From Streptomyces wedmorensis (GTDB taxonomy: Bacteria > Actinomycetota > Actinomycetes > Streptomycetales > Streptomycetaceae): a DNA stretch of 64,000 nt. The first letter of the stretch is position 1, and the number at the start of each line of letters is the position of its first letter. The stretch lies in the NCBI RefSeq assembly GCF_000716445.1, contig NZ_JNWK01000010.1:124001-188000 (forward strand), read 5' to 3'. A program made the position numbers and the translations under genes. The notes under the pieces are model-generated. The model was not told where the DNA came from. It saw only the letters and a program-made list of their open reading frames with translations, and made no database searches. Below, in pieces: positions 17,346-25,642 of the stretch.

Positions 17346-17843
17346 TCAGGCCTTCACGATGCCGGACTCGGCGACCTTGATGACGGCGGAGGTGGCGCCG
17401 GAGCGGGAGCCGAGGCCCTCGATCTTCTTGACCAGGTCCTGGCCCTCGACGACCTCGCCGAAGACGACGTGCTTGCCGTCGAGCCAGTCGGTGACGATCG
17501 TGGTGATGAAGAACTGCGAGCCGTTGGTGTTGCGGCCGGCGTTCGCCATCGAGAGCAGGAACGGGCGGTCGTGCTTCAGCGTGAAGTTCTCGTCCGGGAA
17601 CTTCTCGCCCCAGATGCTCTTGCCGCCGGTGCCGTTGCCGTTGGTGAAGTCGCCGCCCTGGAGCATGAACTGCGGGATGACGCGGTGGAACGGGGAGCCG
17701 GCGTAGCCGAAGCCCTTCTCGCCCGTGCAGAGCGCGCGGAAGTTCTCCGCCGTCTTGGGGACGACGTCGTCGAACAGCTTGAAGGTGATGCGGCCCGCGG
17801 GCTCGTCGTTGATGGTGATGTCGAAGTAAACGTTGTCGCTCAT
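17346..17843 (-). CDS. Peptidyl-prolyl cis-trans isomerase, cyclophilin type
   Basis: A 165-residue single-domain cyclophilin of the eukaryote-like A type. It contains [15 protein letters not shown] (catalytic Arg, about residues 52-66), [32 protein letters not shown] and [10 protein letters not shown]. The tryptophan of the cyclosporin site is present in W-L-D-G-K. There is no signal peptide, so it is a cytoplasmic folding catalyst. It is monocistronic with its own terminator. Identity is clear; which paralogue it is cannot be said. Confidence 0.95.
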   Translation of the reverse strand: MSDNVYFDITINDEPAGRITFKLFDDVVPKTAENFRALCTGEKGFGYAGSPFHRVIPQFMLQGGDFTNGNGTGGKSIWGEKFPDENFTLKHDRPFLLSMANAGRNTNGSQFFITTIVTDWLDGKHVVFGEVVEGQDLVKKIEGLGSRSGATSAVIKVAESGIVKA

Positions 17844-17967
17844 GGGGACATCCTGTCATTACTCGCGCACGGCGCGCGCACGGGCTGCCTCCTCCCGGGT
17901 CACGGCGTGGCGGTGCCCCGCGATCCACGGGGATCGCGGGGCACCGGTCGCCACCTGGGGCGCGGGG

Positions 17968-18183
17968 TCAGAGCAGTCCGCCGGGGGCCTGGCCCTGGAG
18001 GGCGCCTTCGGCCCCCTGGACGGTGTCGTGCAGGACGGTGGCGGCACCCTGGTCCTCCTGGAGGAGACCGGTGGCGCCGCCCAGCGGGTTCTCGGCCGCG
18101 TTCGCCTGCGGCGGCGGGGTGACGAGAGCGGTGACGACGCCTGCGGCGAGGGAGGCGATGGCGAGCATGCTGCGCTTCTTCAT
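17968..18183 (-). CDS. Small secreted protein of unknown function
   Basis: A 71-residue peptide: M-K-K-R-S-M-L-A-I-A-S-L-A-A-G-V-V-T-A-L gives a short Sec signal with cleavage likely near Q-A-N-A-A. The mature part of about 45 residues has N-P-L-G-G-A-T-G-L-L-Q and A-T-V-L-H-D-T-V-Q-G-A-E-G-A-L-Q-G and no Cys. It resembles the small secreted proteins common in Streptomyces but I recognise no family. The start is eight bases after the DUF6629 gene's stop on the same strand, so the two may share a transcript. A GTG eight codons upstream is an alternative start. Confidence 0.6.
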   Translation of the reverse strand: MKKRSMLAIASLAAGVVTALVTPPPQANAAENPLGGATGLLQEDQGAATVLHDTVQGAEGALQGQAPGGLL

Positions 18184-18190
18184 GCTCGGG

Positions 18191-18826
18191 TCAACTACTG
18201 AGAGCACGATGGGTTACGGTCGGCCGCCGTCGGATCCAGAAGAGCACCAGGAGCGAGGCGACGGCGGCGAGGGCGCACCACGTGGAGACGAACGCCTCGC
18301 CCCACAGGACCGCGCAGACCACGGCCCCTGATCCCGTCACGACGCCGAGGAACCGGAGGATCCGGTCGCGGGCGAGCAGCAGCGCGCCGACGGTGGCGAG
18401 GAGGTAGCCGGCGAGGACCAGGGGCGCGTACGGCAGGTCGACGGCGTAGCCGAGCGTGCGGCCCCGGATCCCGGCGGAGACGGGACGGGTGGCGAGGCGG
18501 TACGCGAGGAAGGCCGCGGTCGCCGCGCCCGCGAGGAGCGGCGCACGCAGCCGCGGCCGGTCGGCGGGGCGGGCGGCGGCCATGACGCCCGCCGACACCC
18601 AGAGGGGCAGCACGGGGAGGGCGATCACGGTCCAGGCGAGGGTGGCGGGCCCGGTGCCGCCTCCGCCGTGCCAGACGGCGGCCTCGACGATCTGATGGGC
18701 CCCCAGGAGCAGGGGCAGGGCGGCGAGGGGCGCGTCCGCGGGACGTCGTACGGAGGCGAGCGAGGCCACGCCGACCGCGACGATTCCGAGGCCCGCCCAG
18801 AGGTCGGCCGCCGCACTCCAGCACAT
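18191..18826 (-). CDS. DUF6629 family multi-pass membrane protein
   Basis: 211 residues beginning M-C-W-S-A-A-A-D-L, the diagnostic start of the actinobacterial DUF6629 family. About seven hydrophobic helices follow, with H-Q-I-V-E-A-A-V-W-H in the second region. A short basic C-terminus (F-W-I-R-R-R-P) is probably cytoplasmic. No enzymatic motif is seen and function is unknown. It is followed closely by a small secreted-protein gene on the same strand and is divergent from an AMIN-like secreted protein gene. Confidence 0.78.
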   Translation of the reverse strand: MCWSAAADLWAGLGIVAVGVASLASVRRPADAPLAALPLLLGAHQIVEAAVWHGGGGTGPATLAWTVIALPVLPLWVSAGVMAAARPADRPRLRAPLLAGAATAAFLAYRLATRPVSAGIRGRTLGYAVDLPYAPLVLAGYLLATVGALLLARDRILRFLGVVTGSGAVVCAVLWGEAFVSTWCALAAVASLLVLFWIRRRPTVTHRALSS

Positions 18827-18926
18827 AGCGCACTTTTACCCCATAACGGGTGGAACCGTACGCTTGTGGTGGATGTCTCTGCCAGTGACACCACTGTCCC
18901 CGAGCAGGAGAAGTTTGGGGGACGTC

Positions 18927-19448
18927 ATGCAGCACCGTCACACCCTCGCGGCCGTGGCCGCGGGAATCCTCCTGACCGCCGGGATCGGCGCCACGCTCCC
19001 GGCAGGCGCCTCGAACGCCCCGTCCCGCACCTCCACGACGCCGACGACAGCCCTGGTCGTCAACGCCCGCTGGGGCGGCCACGCGACCTTCGACCGGCTC
19101 GTGATCGACGTACGGGGCGCCATGCCCTCCGTCACCGTGCACCAGGTCGGCGCGCTCCACTACGACGGTTCGGGCGAAAGGGTCCCGCTCGCGGGGAAGT
19201 ACTTCCTGTCGATCACCCTCTCCCCCGCCGCCGCCCACGACGACGCCGGACGGTCCGTCTACCAGGGGCCCCGGCTGCTGAAGATCTACCTGCCCACGCT
19301 CAAGGGGGTCGCCCTGACCGGCGACTTCGAGGGCGTGGTCTCCATCGGAGCCGCCTTCGACAGCAAGCCCGCCTACAAGACGTCCACGCTGCACTCCCCC
19401 GAGCGCTTCGTGATCGACATCGCGCACCCGGTCGGCTGCCGCGCCTGA
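18927..19448 (+). CDS. Secreted AMIN-like domain protein
   Basis: 173 residues. A Sec signal (M-Q-H-R-H-T-L-A-A-V-A-A-G-I-L-L-T-A-G) likely ends at L-P-A-G-A-S. The mature domain has V-V-N-A-R-W-G-G-H-A-T-F-D-R-L-V-I-D-V-R-G and ends H-S-P-E-R-F-V-I-D-I-A-H-P. This pattern (x-H-x-x-F-D-R-x-V-x-D ... R-x-V-x-D) is the beta-sandwich AMIN-like domain, related to those that localise amidases to peptidoglycan. No catalytic domain is attached. ATG 18927 is preceded by a GGGGGA ribosome site; upstream in-frame sequence lacks signal character. Confidence 0.75.
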   Translation: MQHRHTLAAVAAGILLTAGIGATLPAGASNAPSRTSTTPTTALVVNARWGGHATFDRLVIDVRGAMPSVTVHQVGALHYDGSGERVPLAGKYFLSITLSPAAAHDDAGRSVYQGPRLLKIYLPTLKGVALTGDFEGVVSIGAAFDSKPAYKTSTLHSPERFVIDIAHPVGCRA

Positions 19449-19457
19449 CACGGCAGC

Positions 19458-19491
19458 ACGGTGGGGCCGCCCGGAAGGGCGGCCCCACCGT
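19458..19491. terminator. Bidirectional terminator, 15-bp perfect stem
   Basis: ACGGTGGGGCCGCCC (19458-19472) and GGGCGGCCCCACCGT (19477-19491) pair perfectly around a GGAA loop. It lies between the convergent AMIN-like and Nudix genes and should stop transcription from both sides. Confidence 0.85.
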
Positions 19492-19511
19492 CGTACCGCT
19501 GGTGTCCGCGG

Positions 19512-20015
19512 TCAGTCCGCGGCGGGACCGGCCTCGACGTACACCGTCGAGCCGGTCCTGCGGGCCCGGTCGATCTCGGCGAGGCGTGCGAACTCCGCCG
19601 GTTCCATCTCCCGCTCCCACTCGTCCAGGGTGCGCAGCCTGTACTCGCTGTGCTCCCCGGGGTCGAGGACGACCGCGGCGATCTGCTCGTCCGTCAGCTC
19701 CCCGCCGTCGAAGATGAAGCCGATGTGGTTGGCGGGCCAGTCCTCGCCCCGGTCCGTGACGAAGTGGGTGCCGAGGAGGCGCGGTTCGCCCGTGAAGGTC
19801 ATCCCGGTCTCCTCCCGGCACTCGCGCACCGCCGTCTCCCAGGGGGTCTCCCCCGGATCCATGTTCCCGCCGGGCCACTGCCACCGCGCGGTGCGGTCGC
19901 TGGCCCGCAGCTGGAACGGGCGGCCGGCGGTGTCCGTGAAGTAGAGGCAGGCGTACGCCGTCGCTCTCGGCAGGGTCGCGATGTACTCGACGGGCGGCAG
20001 CCAGGTGTTCGCCAT
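19512..20015 (-). CDS. Nudix hydrolase
   Basis: 167 residues with a full Nudix box: G-N-M-D-P-G-E-T-P-W-E-T-A-V-R-E-C-R-E-E-T-G-M (residues 50-72), fitting G-x5-E-x7-R-E-U-x-E-E-x-G-U. These magnesium enzymes hydrolyse nucleoside diphosphate-linked compounds such as oxidised dNTPs, ADP-ribose or CoA. The substrate cannot be inferred. W-Q-W-P-G-G-N at the box entry is typical of actinobacterial housecleaning members. It is cytoplasmic, monocistronic, and ends at a strong bidirectional terminator. Confidence 0.92.
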   Translation of the reverse strand: MANTWLPPVEYIATLPRATAYACLYFTDTAGRPFQLRASDRTARWQWPGGNMDPGETPWETAVRECREETGMTFTGEPRLLGTHFVTDRGEDWPANHIGFIFDGGELTDEQIAAVVLDPGEHSEYRLRTLDEWEREMEPAEFARLAEIDRARRTGSTVYVEAGPAAD

Positions 20016-20140
20016 GGGCGGCTCTCTCTCGACGGGCTGGTGGGATCGCCTCCATCCAAGCGGTCCCGGGACCGGCGCCCGGCCGCTCGCCCGCGGATCA
20101 CCGGATCGTGTGATCGTTCCACCCGCCGCCCCTGCCCTGG

Positions 20141-20818
20141 TCAGCCGGTGGAGACCAGACCCGCCTCGTACGCGATGATCACCAGCTGCACGCGGTCGCG
20201 TGCGTCCAGCTTGGCGAGCAGCCTGGTGACGTAGGTCTTCGCGGTGGCGACGCTGATGTGGAGCTCGGCGGCGACCTCCGTGTTGGAGAGGCCCCGCCCG
20301 ACGAGGGTGAGGACCTCTCGCTCGCGCTCGGTGATGCCCTCGACGCCGCGACGCGGTGCGGGGGTGGTCCGGGGGCGGCCGGTGAACTCCTTGATGAGGC
20401 GGCGGGTGACGCTGGGCGCGATGAGGGCGTCGCCGGAGGCCACGACACGGACGGCGGCGAGGATGTCGTCGAGGGCCATGTCCTTGACGAGGAAGCCGGA
20501 CGCGCCCGCGTGGAGCGCTCCGTAGACGTGGTCGTCGTCGTCGAAGGTGGTGAGGACGACGACCCTGGCGCCGGTGGTGCCGGCGGTGATGAGCCGGGTG
20601 GCCTCGATGCCGTCGGTGCCGGGCATGCGCAGGTCCATGACGACGACGTCGGCACCGGTCTCCTCGACGAGGCGCACGGCCTCGGCGCCGTTCGCCGCCT
20701 CGCCGGCGACGACGAGGTCGGCGGTGTCGGTGATGACCATCCGGAGCGCGGTGCGCACCAGGGGCTGGTCGTCGGCGAGGACGACCCGGACGGGCCGCTC
20801 CGCTGTGGTCTCGCTCAT
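20141..20818 (-). CDS. NarL/LuxR-type response regulator
   Basis: 225 residues. The receiver domain has D-D at about 16-17, the phospho-acceptor Asp in D-V-V-V-M-D-L-R-M-P-G-T-D-G (about residue 60), a Thr switch (V-V-V-L-T-T-F) and the conserved Lys in F-L-V-K-D. The C-terminal LuxR helix-turn-helix reads I-T-E-R-E-R-E-V-L-T-L-V-G-R-G-L-S-N-T-E-V-A-A-E-L-H (about 153 on). Its start codon overlaps the kinase stop by four bases (ATGA), so the two are translationally coupled. It probably controls the divergent ABC exporter genes. Confidence 0.93.
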   Translation of the reverse strand: MSETTAERPVRVVLADDQPLVRTALRMVITDTADLVVAGEAANGAEAVRLVEETGADVVVMDLRMPGTDGIEATRLITAGTTGARVVVLTTFDDDDHVYGALHAGASGFLVKDMALDDILAAVRVVASGDALIAPSVTRRLIKEFTGRPRTTPAPRRGVEGITEREREVLTLVGRGLSNTEVAAELHISVATAKTYVTRLLAKLDARDRVQLVIIAYEAGLVSTG

Positions 20819-22134
20819 CGGGTGGTGGCTCCTGTGGGGAGGGGGATGCGGGCGGTGACGCGGAATCCGCCGCCGGGGCGGGGGCCCGCGCTGAACTCTC
20901 CGTGCAGCACCGCGACGCGCTCCCGCATCCCGGTCAGGCCGTAGCCGGAGCCCGGGCCGGCGCTCACGCGCGCGTGGCCGGTGCCGGGTCCGTGGTCCTC
21001 GACGGTGACGGAGAGGGACTCGGCGTCACGGTGGTCGACGGTGACGGTGCAGGAATCGGCGCCCGAGTGCCGTACGACGTTGGTGACGGACTCCTGGACG
21101 ATGCGGAAGGCGGAGAGGTCGATGTCGGGGGGCAGCGGGCCCGGGGCTCCGACCCTGCGGACGGCGACCCGGACCCCGGCGTTCCCGGTGAGCTCGGCGA
21201 GCCGGTCGAGCGCGGCGAGGCCGGGCATCTCGGGAAGTCCCCGGAGTCCGGTGACGGCGGTGGTGCTGCCGGCGGTGTCCGGGCCTGCCTCCGATCGGGC
21301 CTCGGACGGCGCCTCGGAGGGAGAGGGACACCGTGCCTCGGACGGCGCTTCCGTGTCCGCCGTACGCAGGGCGCCGACCATCCGGCGCAGGCCGGCGAGG
21401 GTTTCGCGGCTCGCCTTCTCGATCTCGGTGAGGGCCTGCCGGGCGGCCTCCGGCTGGGTCGCGATGACGCGGCGGGCCGCCCCGGCCTGGAGGGCGACGA
21501 TCCCGATGCTGTGGGCGACCGTGTCGTGCATCTCGCGGGCTATCCGCAGGCGTTCGGCGGTGACGGCCTGCTCGGTGGCCTGTGCGCGGCTCCGTGCCGC
21601 GTACTCCCGGGCCTGCCCCTCCGAGCGGCCGAGGAGCCAGGCCACGAGGGCGGTCAGGGCGACCGCCAGGGCGCTCGTGGTGCCCGCGCTCCAGCCGGAG
21701 AGCAGGCGCACAACCACGTAGACGACGAGGAGACCGACGGCCAGCAGGAGCGCCCGCCAGGCCTCTGGGCGGGGTCGGGCGGCGGCGATGGCGTACAGGG
21801 CGACGTCGACCGCGAGGTACTGCGCGAAGGGGATGGCGGTGACGCCGAGGGGGGTGGAGGCGATGACCGACGCGACGAGGAGGTGGTTGAGGGCGGCGGT
21901 CGGACGGCGGGCGAGCAGGGCGCTGCCGCGCAGGGTGAGGAGGGTGGCGACGGTCAGCATGGCGAGGCCGTCCCAGCGCAGGATGACGAAGCCGGGCAGG
22001 ACGTCCGGCCCCTCCTGGCCCGGCACGGGCATCCGGAGGAGGGCTGTGAAGGCGATGCCCGCGCCCCAGGCGACGGCGGCCCACCCGCCGGGTGAAACCC
22101 TCTTGTAGAACGGTGCTGACGGGGTGACGGACAT
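20815..22134 (-). CDS. Sensor histidine kinase (HisKA_3/NarX-like)
   Basis: 439 residues. About six N-terminal membrane helices sense an unknown signal. The dimerisation domain has the phospho-accepting His in R-E-M-H-D-T-V-A-H-S-I-G (about residue 215). The ATPase domain ends in D-H-G-P-G-T-G with Y-G-L-T-G-M-R-E-R, typical of the DesK/LiaS-like HPK7 group. A Ser/Glu/Ala-rich insertion (S-E-A-P-S-E-A-R repeats) lies between the two. ATG 22134 gives a membrane helix soon after a short positive stretch. It is coupled to the response regulator and divergent from an ABC transporter. Confidence 0.9.
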   Translation of the reverse strand: MSVTPSAPFYKRVSPGGWAAVAWGAGIAFTALLRMPVPGQEGPDVLPGFVILRWDGLAMLTVATLLTLRGSALLARRPTAALNHLLVASVIASTPLGVTAIPFAQYLAVDVALYAIAAARPRPEAWRALLLAVGLLVVYVVVRLLSGWSAGTTSALAVALTALVAWLLGRSEGQAREYAARSRAQATEQAVTAERLRIAREMHDTVAHSIGIVALQAGAARRVIATQPEAARQALTEIEKASRETLAGLRRMVGALRTADTEAPSEARCPSPSEAPSEARSEAGPDTAGSTTAVTGLRGLPEMPGLAALDRLAELTGNAGVRVAVRRVGAPGPLPPDIDLSAFRIVQESVTNVVRHSGADSCTVTVDHRDAESLSVTVEDHGPGTGHARVSAGPGSGYGLTGMRERVAVLHGEFSAGPRPGGGFRVTARIPLPTGATTR

Positions 22135-22268
22135 GCGGTGATCGTAAACGGCGCCCCCTGCCGCGGGCATCGGACCGGGGGTGTACGACCTGGGGTGACA
22201 GGGGCGCCCCACGATTGTCCGCGCCGGGCCGATGCCCGGCACGGGTCCCGGGCGGCACGGTGGTGCAC

Positions 22269-23177
22269 ATGATCGAAGTCAGGGAACTCACCAAGCGCTA
22301 CGGCGCCACGACCGCCGTCGACGCACTCACGTTCACCGTCCGGCCGGGCCGGGTCACCGGCTTCCTCGGGCCCAACGGCTCCGGCAAGAGCACCACGTTG
22401 CGGATGATCCTGGGCCTGCACACGCCGACGAGCGGTTCGGTGACGGTCCAAGGGCGGCCGTTCGCCGACCGGCCGCGGGGTCTGCGGCACGTCGGCGCCC
22501 TGCTCGACGCCGGGGACGCGCACGGCGGACGGACCGCCCGGGCGCATCTGGCGGTCCTGGCACGCAGCAACCGCGTCCCGCTCTCCCGGGTCGACGAGGT
22601 CCTGGAGGAGGTCGGGTTGGGGGGTGCGGCCAGGCGCCGCATCGCCGGGTACTCCCTGGGCATGCGGCAGCGGCTCGGCATCGCGGGCGCGCTGCTCGGC
22701 GACCCGCCGGTGCTGCTGTTCGACGAGCCGCTGAACGGCCTCGACCCGGAGGGCGTGAAGTGGGTGCGGGGCCTGTTCAGGCGACTCGCCGCGGAGGGGC
22801 GCACGGTCTTCGTGTCGAGTCACCTGATGACGGAGATGGAGCACACGGCCGACGAGCTGGTGGTCATCGGCCGGGGTGCGCTGATCGCGGCGGAGAGCCT
22901 GACGGAGTTCGCCTCACGGGGCAGACGCCTGAGCGTGACGGTCGGCTCGCCCGACCGGGCCGCCCTGGCGGCGCTGCTGCTCGGCGAGGGCGCGGAGGTC
23001 GTGGACGACGCCGGGCTGCTGACGGTGAGCGGGCTCTCGGCTGCCCGCATCGGCCGACTGGCCCTGGAGCACCGGGTGCCGCTCGACCAGCTGACCACCC
23101 GTACGGCCTCCCTCGAGGAGGCGTTCATGGAACTGACCGCCGACAGCGTCGAGTACCTGGCAGGAGACGCCCGATGA
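22269..23177 (+). CDS. ABC transporter ATP-binding protein (drug/lantibiotic exporter type)
   Basis: 302 residues: Walker A G-P-N-G-S-G-K-S-T-T (about 35-44), signature Y-S-L-G-M-R-Q-R-L (about 131-139), Walker B V-L-L-F-D-E-P-L-N-G-L-D (about 150-161) and the switch His in V-S-S-H-L-M. The C-terminal 80 residues are the extension common to CcmA/DrrA/BcrA-type exporters. It is coupled to the permease gene through an ATGA overlap. Divergence from a two-component system resembles bacitracin/lantibiotic-sensing modules, so the cargo may be a peptide or lipid, but this is inference. Confidence 0.92.
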   Translation: MIEVRELTKRYGATTAVDALTFTVRPGRVTGFLGPNGSGKSTTLRMILGLHTPTSGSVTVQGRPFADRPRGLRHVGALLDAGDAHGGRTARAHLAVLARSNRVPLSRVDEVLEEVGLGGAARRRIAGYSLGMRQRLGIAGALLGDPPVLLFDEPLNGLDPEGVKWVRGLFRRLAAEGRTVFVSSHLMTEMEHTADELVVIGRGALIAAESLTEFASRGRRLSVTVGSPDRAALAALLLGEGAEVVDDAGLLTVSGLSAARIGRLALEHRVPLDQLTTRTASLEEAFMELTADSVEYLAGDAR

Positions 23178-24016
23178 CGACCGTCGCTCTTCCCGTGGCC
23201 TCCGTGACGGAGCCCCGTGCCCGCTTCCGCGACCTGGTGGCGTCGGAGTGGCTGAAGCTGTGGTCGCTGAGGTCGACGGGCTGGTCGCTGTTCCTCGGCG
23301 CCCTCGCGGTGGTCGCCTTCAACCTCGGCACCGCGTGGGACCACTACCGCTACTTCCTCCAGTACGACGCGGCGAGCCGGGCCGAGTTCGTGGCGAACGA
23401 CATGGCGCTGTGGGACGCGTTCACGTACAACGCGGCGCTGGTCCTGATCCTCGCCTCGGCCGCCATGGGAGTGGTCTCGGTGGTCGGCGAGTACGGCAGC
23501 GGGCTGATCCGTACGACGTTCACTGCCGTGCCGGCGCGGGGCACGCTCATGGCGGCGAAGCTGCTGGTCGTGGCGGTGGTGCAGGCCGTGTTCGGGGCGG
23601 TGGTCGCGTGCGGCTCGTTCTGGTCGACGCAGGCCGTGCTGTCGGCCCGGGACATCGGGCTGCCGATCACCCACCCGGGGGCGGCGCGCATCGTCGTGGC
23701 CTCGGCCCTCCTCGCCCCGGTGTGCGCGGTGGCCGGGATGGCGCTGGGCGCGGTGCTGCGGAAGAGCGCGACCTCGATCGTCGGCGCGGTGGTCCTGCTC
23801 CTCCTGCTGCCCGCGGTGTTCTCGGACCGGCGTCACCTGACCGCGGTGCTCGCCCACGCGACGCCGCTGCACGCCTGGGAGCGGCTCGCGGACGCGGGGC
23901 CGGCCGTCGAGGAGCCGTTCCCGTGGTCGGTGGGCGGGGCGTGGGTGGTGTACGCGCTGTGGGCGCTGGGCGCGGCGGCGGTCACGGTGCTCGCGGTGCG
24001 GCGCCGGGACCAGTAG
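23174..24016 (+). CDS. ABC transporter permease (ABC-2 type)
   Basis: 280 residues with six predicted membrane helices (about 35-55, 85-110, 130-150, 175-200, 205-220, 255-275) and a long first extracytoplasmic loop with D-H-Y-R-Y-F-L-Q-Y. It has the typical opening F-R-D-L-V-A-S-E-W-L-K-L-W-S-L-R-S-T of actinobacterial ABC-2 permeases and the V-G-E-Y-G-S-G-L-I-R-T-T-F motif. It pairs with the preceding ATPase (4-base overlap). It ends four bases from the convergent YihY gene's stop, leaving no room for a terminator. Confidence 0.9.
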   Translation: MTTVALPVASVTEPRARFRDLVASEWLKLWSLRSTGWSLFLGALAVVAFNLGTAWDHYRYFLQYDAASRAEFVANDMALWDAFTYNAALVLILASAAMGVVSVVGEYGSGLIRTTFTAVPARGTLMAAKLLVVAVVQAVFGAVVACGSFWSTQAVLSARDIGLPITHPGAARIVVASALLAPVCAVAGMALGAVLRKSATSIVGAVVLLLLLPAVFSDRRHLTAVLAHATPLHAWERLADAGPAVEEPFPWSVGGAWVVYALWALGAAAVTVLAVRRRDQ

Positions 24017-24019
24017 GGG

Positions 24020-24877
24020 TCACGGGGAGAGCCGCAGTCGGCGGCGGAGGAGGGATTCGTGGACGAGGCGCCCGACGAGGGCGCCTCCGTAGACGACGAA
24101 GCCGACGCCGACGAGCCAGGACTGGAGCACCAGGACGGTGCCGAACTGTCCGTACGTCACCGCGTTCGAGGCGATCAGCGGGGAGAAGACGAGCTGCGAG
24201 AAGATCCGCAGCCCGAGGAGGCCGAGTGCGGTGAGCGCGGCGCCCGGCGCCAGGGCGCGCCAGCGGATGCGGCCGCAGAGCAGGAACCGCTGGGACCACC
24301 AGAAGAAGAGGAAGGTGCCGAGGAGGTCGCCGAGGGCGACGACGGTGGTCACGCCGGCCGGGGCGTCCTCGGGCGCGGGGAACGCGACGAAGAGGAGCAG
24401 GGACGCGACGAGGACGGCGAGCCAGACGACGTGCCGCCACATCGTGTGCCAGCGGGCGGTGGGGAGGTCCCAGGCCCGCTCGTATCCGGTCTGTACGGCG
24501 GAGCCGAAGGTGACGCCGAAGGCGGCGAGGGCGGCGAGGCCGAAGGCGGTGGTGCGTTGCAGGGCCTGACCCGGCTGGCCGAAGAGCCGCTCGACCTCCT
24601 CCTCCGAGACCTCGGAGACGCCGAGGCCCTGGACGAGCCAGCGGGCGAAGCCCCGGCCGCTCGCCAGGTCGGCCGCGGCGACGACGATCAGCAGGGGGAC
24701 GAGGGTGAGCAGGCTGAGTGCCGCGAAGCCCATGGCGCGGTGCATGAGCTCCATCGCGCGGCCGCGGTTCCACGCCAGCCCGACGGGCGAGGCGAGCACG
24801 CGCGCGTAAAGCCGCTGGAACCAGTGGCCGTTCTCGGTGGGGGCACCGCCGTGCGGCGGACCGGGAAGGGAGGGCAT
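24020..24877 (-). CDS. YihY/BrkB family inner-membrane protein
   Basis: 285 residues with about six membrane helices and the family features H-R-A-M-G-F-A-A-L-S-L-L-T-L-V-P-L (first helix), G-Y-E-R-A-W-D-L-P, and the late F-S-P-L-I-A-S-N-A-V-T-Y-G-Q-F-G-T-V-L-V-L. Known as YihY/UPF0761 or BrkB-like; no enzymatic role is established, and earlier annotation as RNase BN is considered an error. It is same-strand with the HxlR gene further upstream but separated by about 190 bases of repeats. A short Gly/Pro N-terminus precedes the domain. Confidence 0.85.
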   Translation of the reverse strand: MPSLPGPPHGGAPTENGHWFQRLYARVLASPVGLAWNRGRAMELMHRAMGFAALSLLTLVPLLIVVAAADLASGRGFARWLVQGLGVSEVSEEEVERLFGQPGQALQRTTAFGLAALAAFGVTFGSAVQTGYERAWDLPTARWHTMWRHVVWLAVLVASLLLFVAFPAPEDAPAGVTTVVALGDLLGTFLFFWWSQRFLLCGRIRWRALAPGAALTALGLLGLRIFSQLVFSPLIASNAVTYGQFGTVLVLQSWLVGVGFVVYGGALVGRLVHESLLRRRLRLSP

Positions 24878-24962
24878 GCCACGTCAGGTACCCGGCCGGG
24901 CGACGCCCCATCGCGGGGGTGCCGCCGAACGGGTGGCGGAGGGCGGACCGGTGGTGCGCCAA

Positions 24963-25072
24963 GCGGTGCGGCGGGGCCTCGTGGCGCGGAGGACCGCCGG
25001 GCCTCGTAGCGCGTCAGGCGGTGCTGCGGGTCCTCATGGCGCGGAGGACCACCGGGCCTCGTGGCGCGTCAG
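24963..25072. repeat. 55-bp tandem duplication
   Basis: A 55-bp unit starting GCGGTGC occurs twice head to tail (24963-25017 and 25018-25072) with about six differences. It lies between the YihY and HxlR genes and takes in the last bases of the HxlR coding sequence (stop at 25069). No gene or hairpin role is evident. Confidence 0.8.
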
Positions 25073-25545
25073 ACGGCACGGCGGGGGCGGGCCGCCGGGC
25101 CAGGGCGGACGGTGACGTCACGGGGCGTGAGGACGGCCCGCTCGTCGCCCTCGCACTGGACGACGACGCGGACGGGGGAGCCGCAGGCGTCGTGCCGGAT
25201 GTCGAGGACGGGCCCGTCGGGTTCACCCGCGTGCGTGTCGCCCCATTGCTTGAGGGCGAGGAGCACGGGCCAGAGGTCGACGCCCTTGCGGGTGAGCCGG
25301 TACTCGTGGCGGGTGCGGGCGCCGGGTTCGCGGTAGGGCTCGCTGCGCAGGAGGCCGGCGGCGACGAGTTTGCGGAGGCGGTCGGCGAGGACCGCCTCGG
25401 AGAGGCCGAGATGGTGGCGGAACTCGTCGTACCGCCGGACGCCGTTGAACGCCTCGCGCAGGATGAGCAGGCTCCATTTCTCGCCCACGACGTCCAGGGT
25501 GCGGCGGACCGGGCAGTTCTCCGTATCCGTCTCCAGCCAGTTCAT
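25069..25545 (-). CDS. HxlR family transcriptional regulator
   Basis: 158 residues. The winged helix is typical: C-P-V-R-R-T-L-D-V-V-G-E-K-W-S-L-L-I-L-R-E-A-F (residues 11-33, with the conserved early Cys), G-V-R-R-Y-D-E-F, L-S-E-A-V-L-A-D-R-L-R-K-L and Y-R-L-T-R-K-G. The C-terminal 45 residues (D-I-R-H-D-A-C-G) are an extension seen in some actinobacterial members. It probably binds its own divergent promoter region shared with the thioesterase gene. The ATG follows a TACAGT -10-like box by only six bases, suggesting a leaderless mRNA. Cys11 may sense thiol-reactive compounds, as in other HxlR proteins. Confidence 0.9.
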   Translation of the reverse strand: MNWLETDTENCPVRRTLDVVGEKWSLLILREAFNGVRRYDEFRHHLGLSEAVLADRLRKLVAAGLLRSEPYREPGARTRHEYRLTRKGVDLWPVLLALKQWGDTHAGEPDGPVLDIRHDACGSPVRVVVQCEGDERAVLTPRDVTVRPGPAARPRRAV

Positions 25546-25551
25546 CCGCCC

Positions 25552-25557
25552 ACTGTA
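25552..25557 (-). promoter_or_regulatory. Candidate leaderless -10 box of the HxlR gene
   Basis: On the minus strand TACAGT lies six bases before the HxlR ATG, so transcription would begin at or next to the start codon. No good -35 match is seen; the operator-like repeat occupies that position. Confidence 0.45.
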
Positions 25558-25562
25558 GCCAC

Positions 25563-25604
25563 CTGACTCTGTCGTTGACAGTCAGCGGACGAGGAAGCTA
25601 GCTT
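25563..25604 (+). promoter_or_regulatory. Promoter of the thioesterase gene with overlapping HxlR operator candidate
   Basis: TTGACA (25575-25580), 18 bases, then TAGCTT (25599-25604) is a good sigma-70-type promoter. CTGACT (25563-25568) and AGTCAG (25580-25585), with an inner TGTC/GACA, form an inverted repeat overlapping the -35 box. A third AGTCAG lies at 25615-25620. A dimeric HxlR protein bound here would block both divergent promoters; the assignment is inference. Confidence 0.55.
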
Positions 25605-25642
25605 CACTGTGCAAAGTCAGATGTGAGTGGAGCGGAGTGGTG

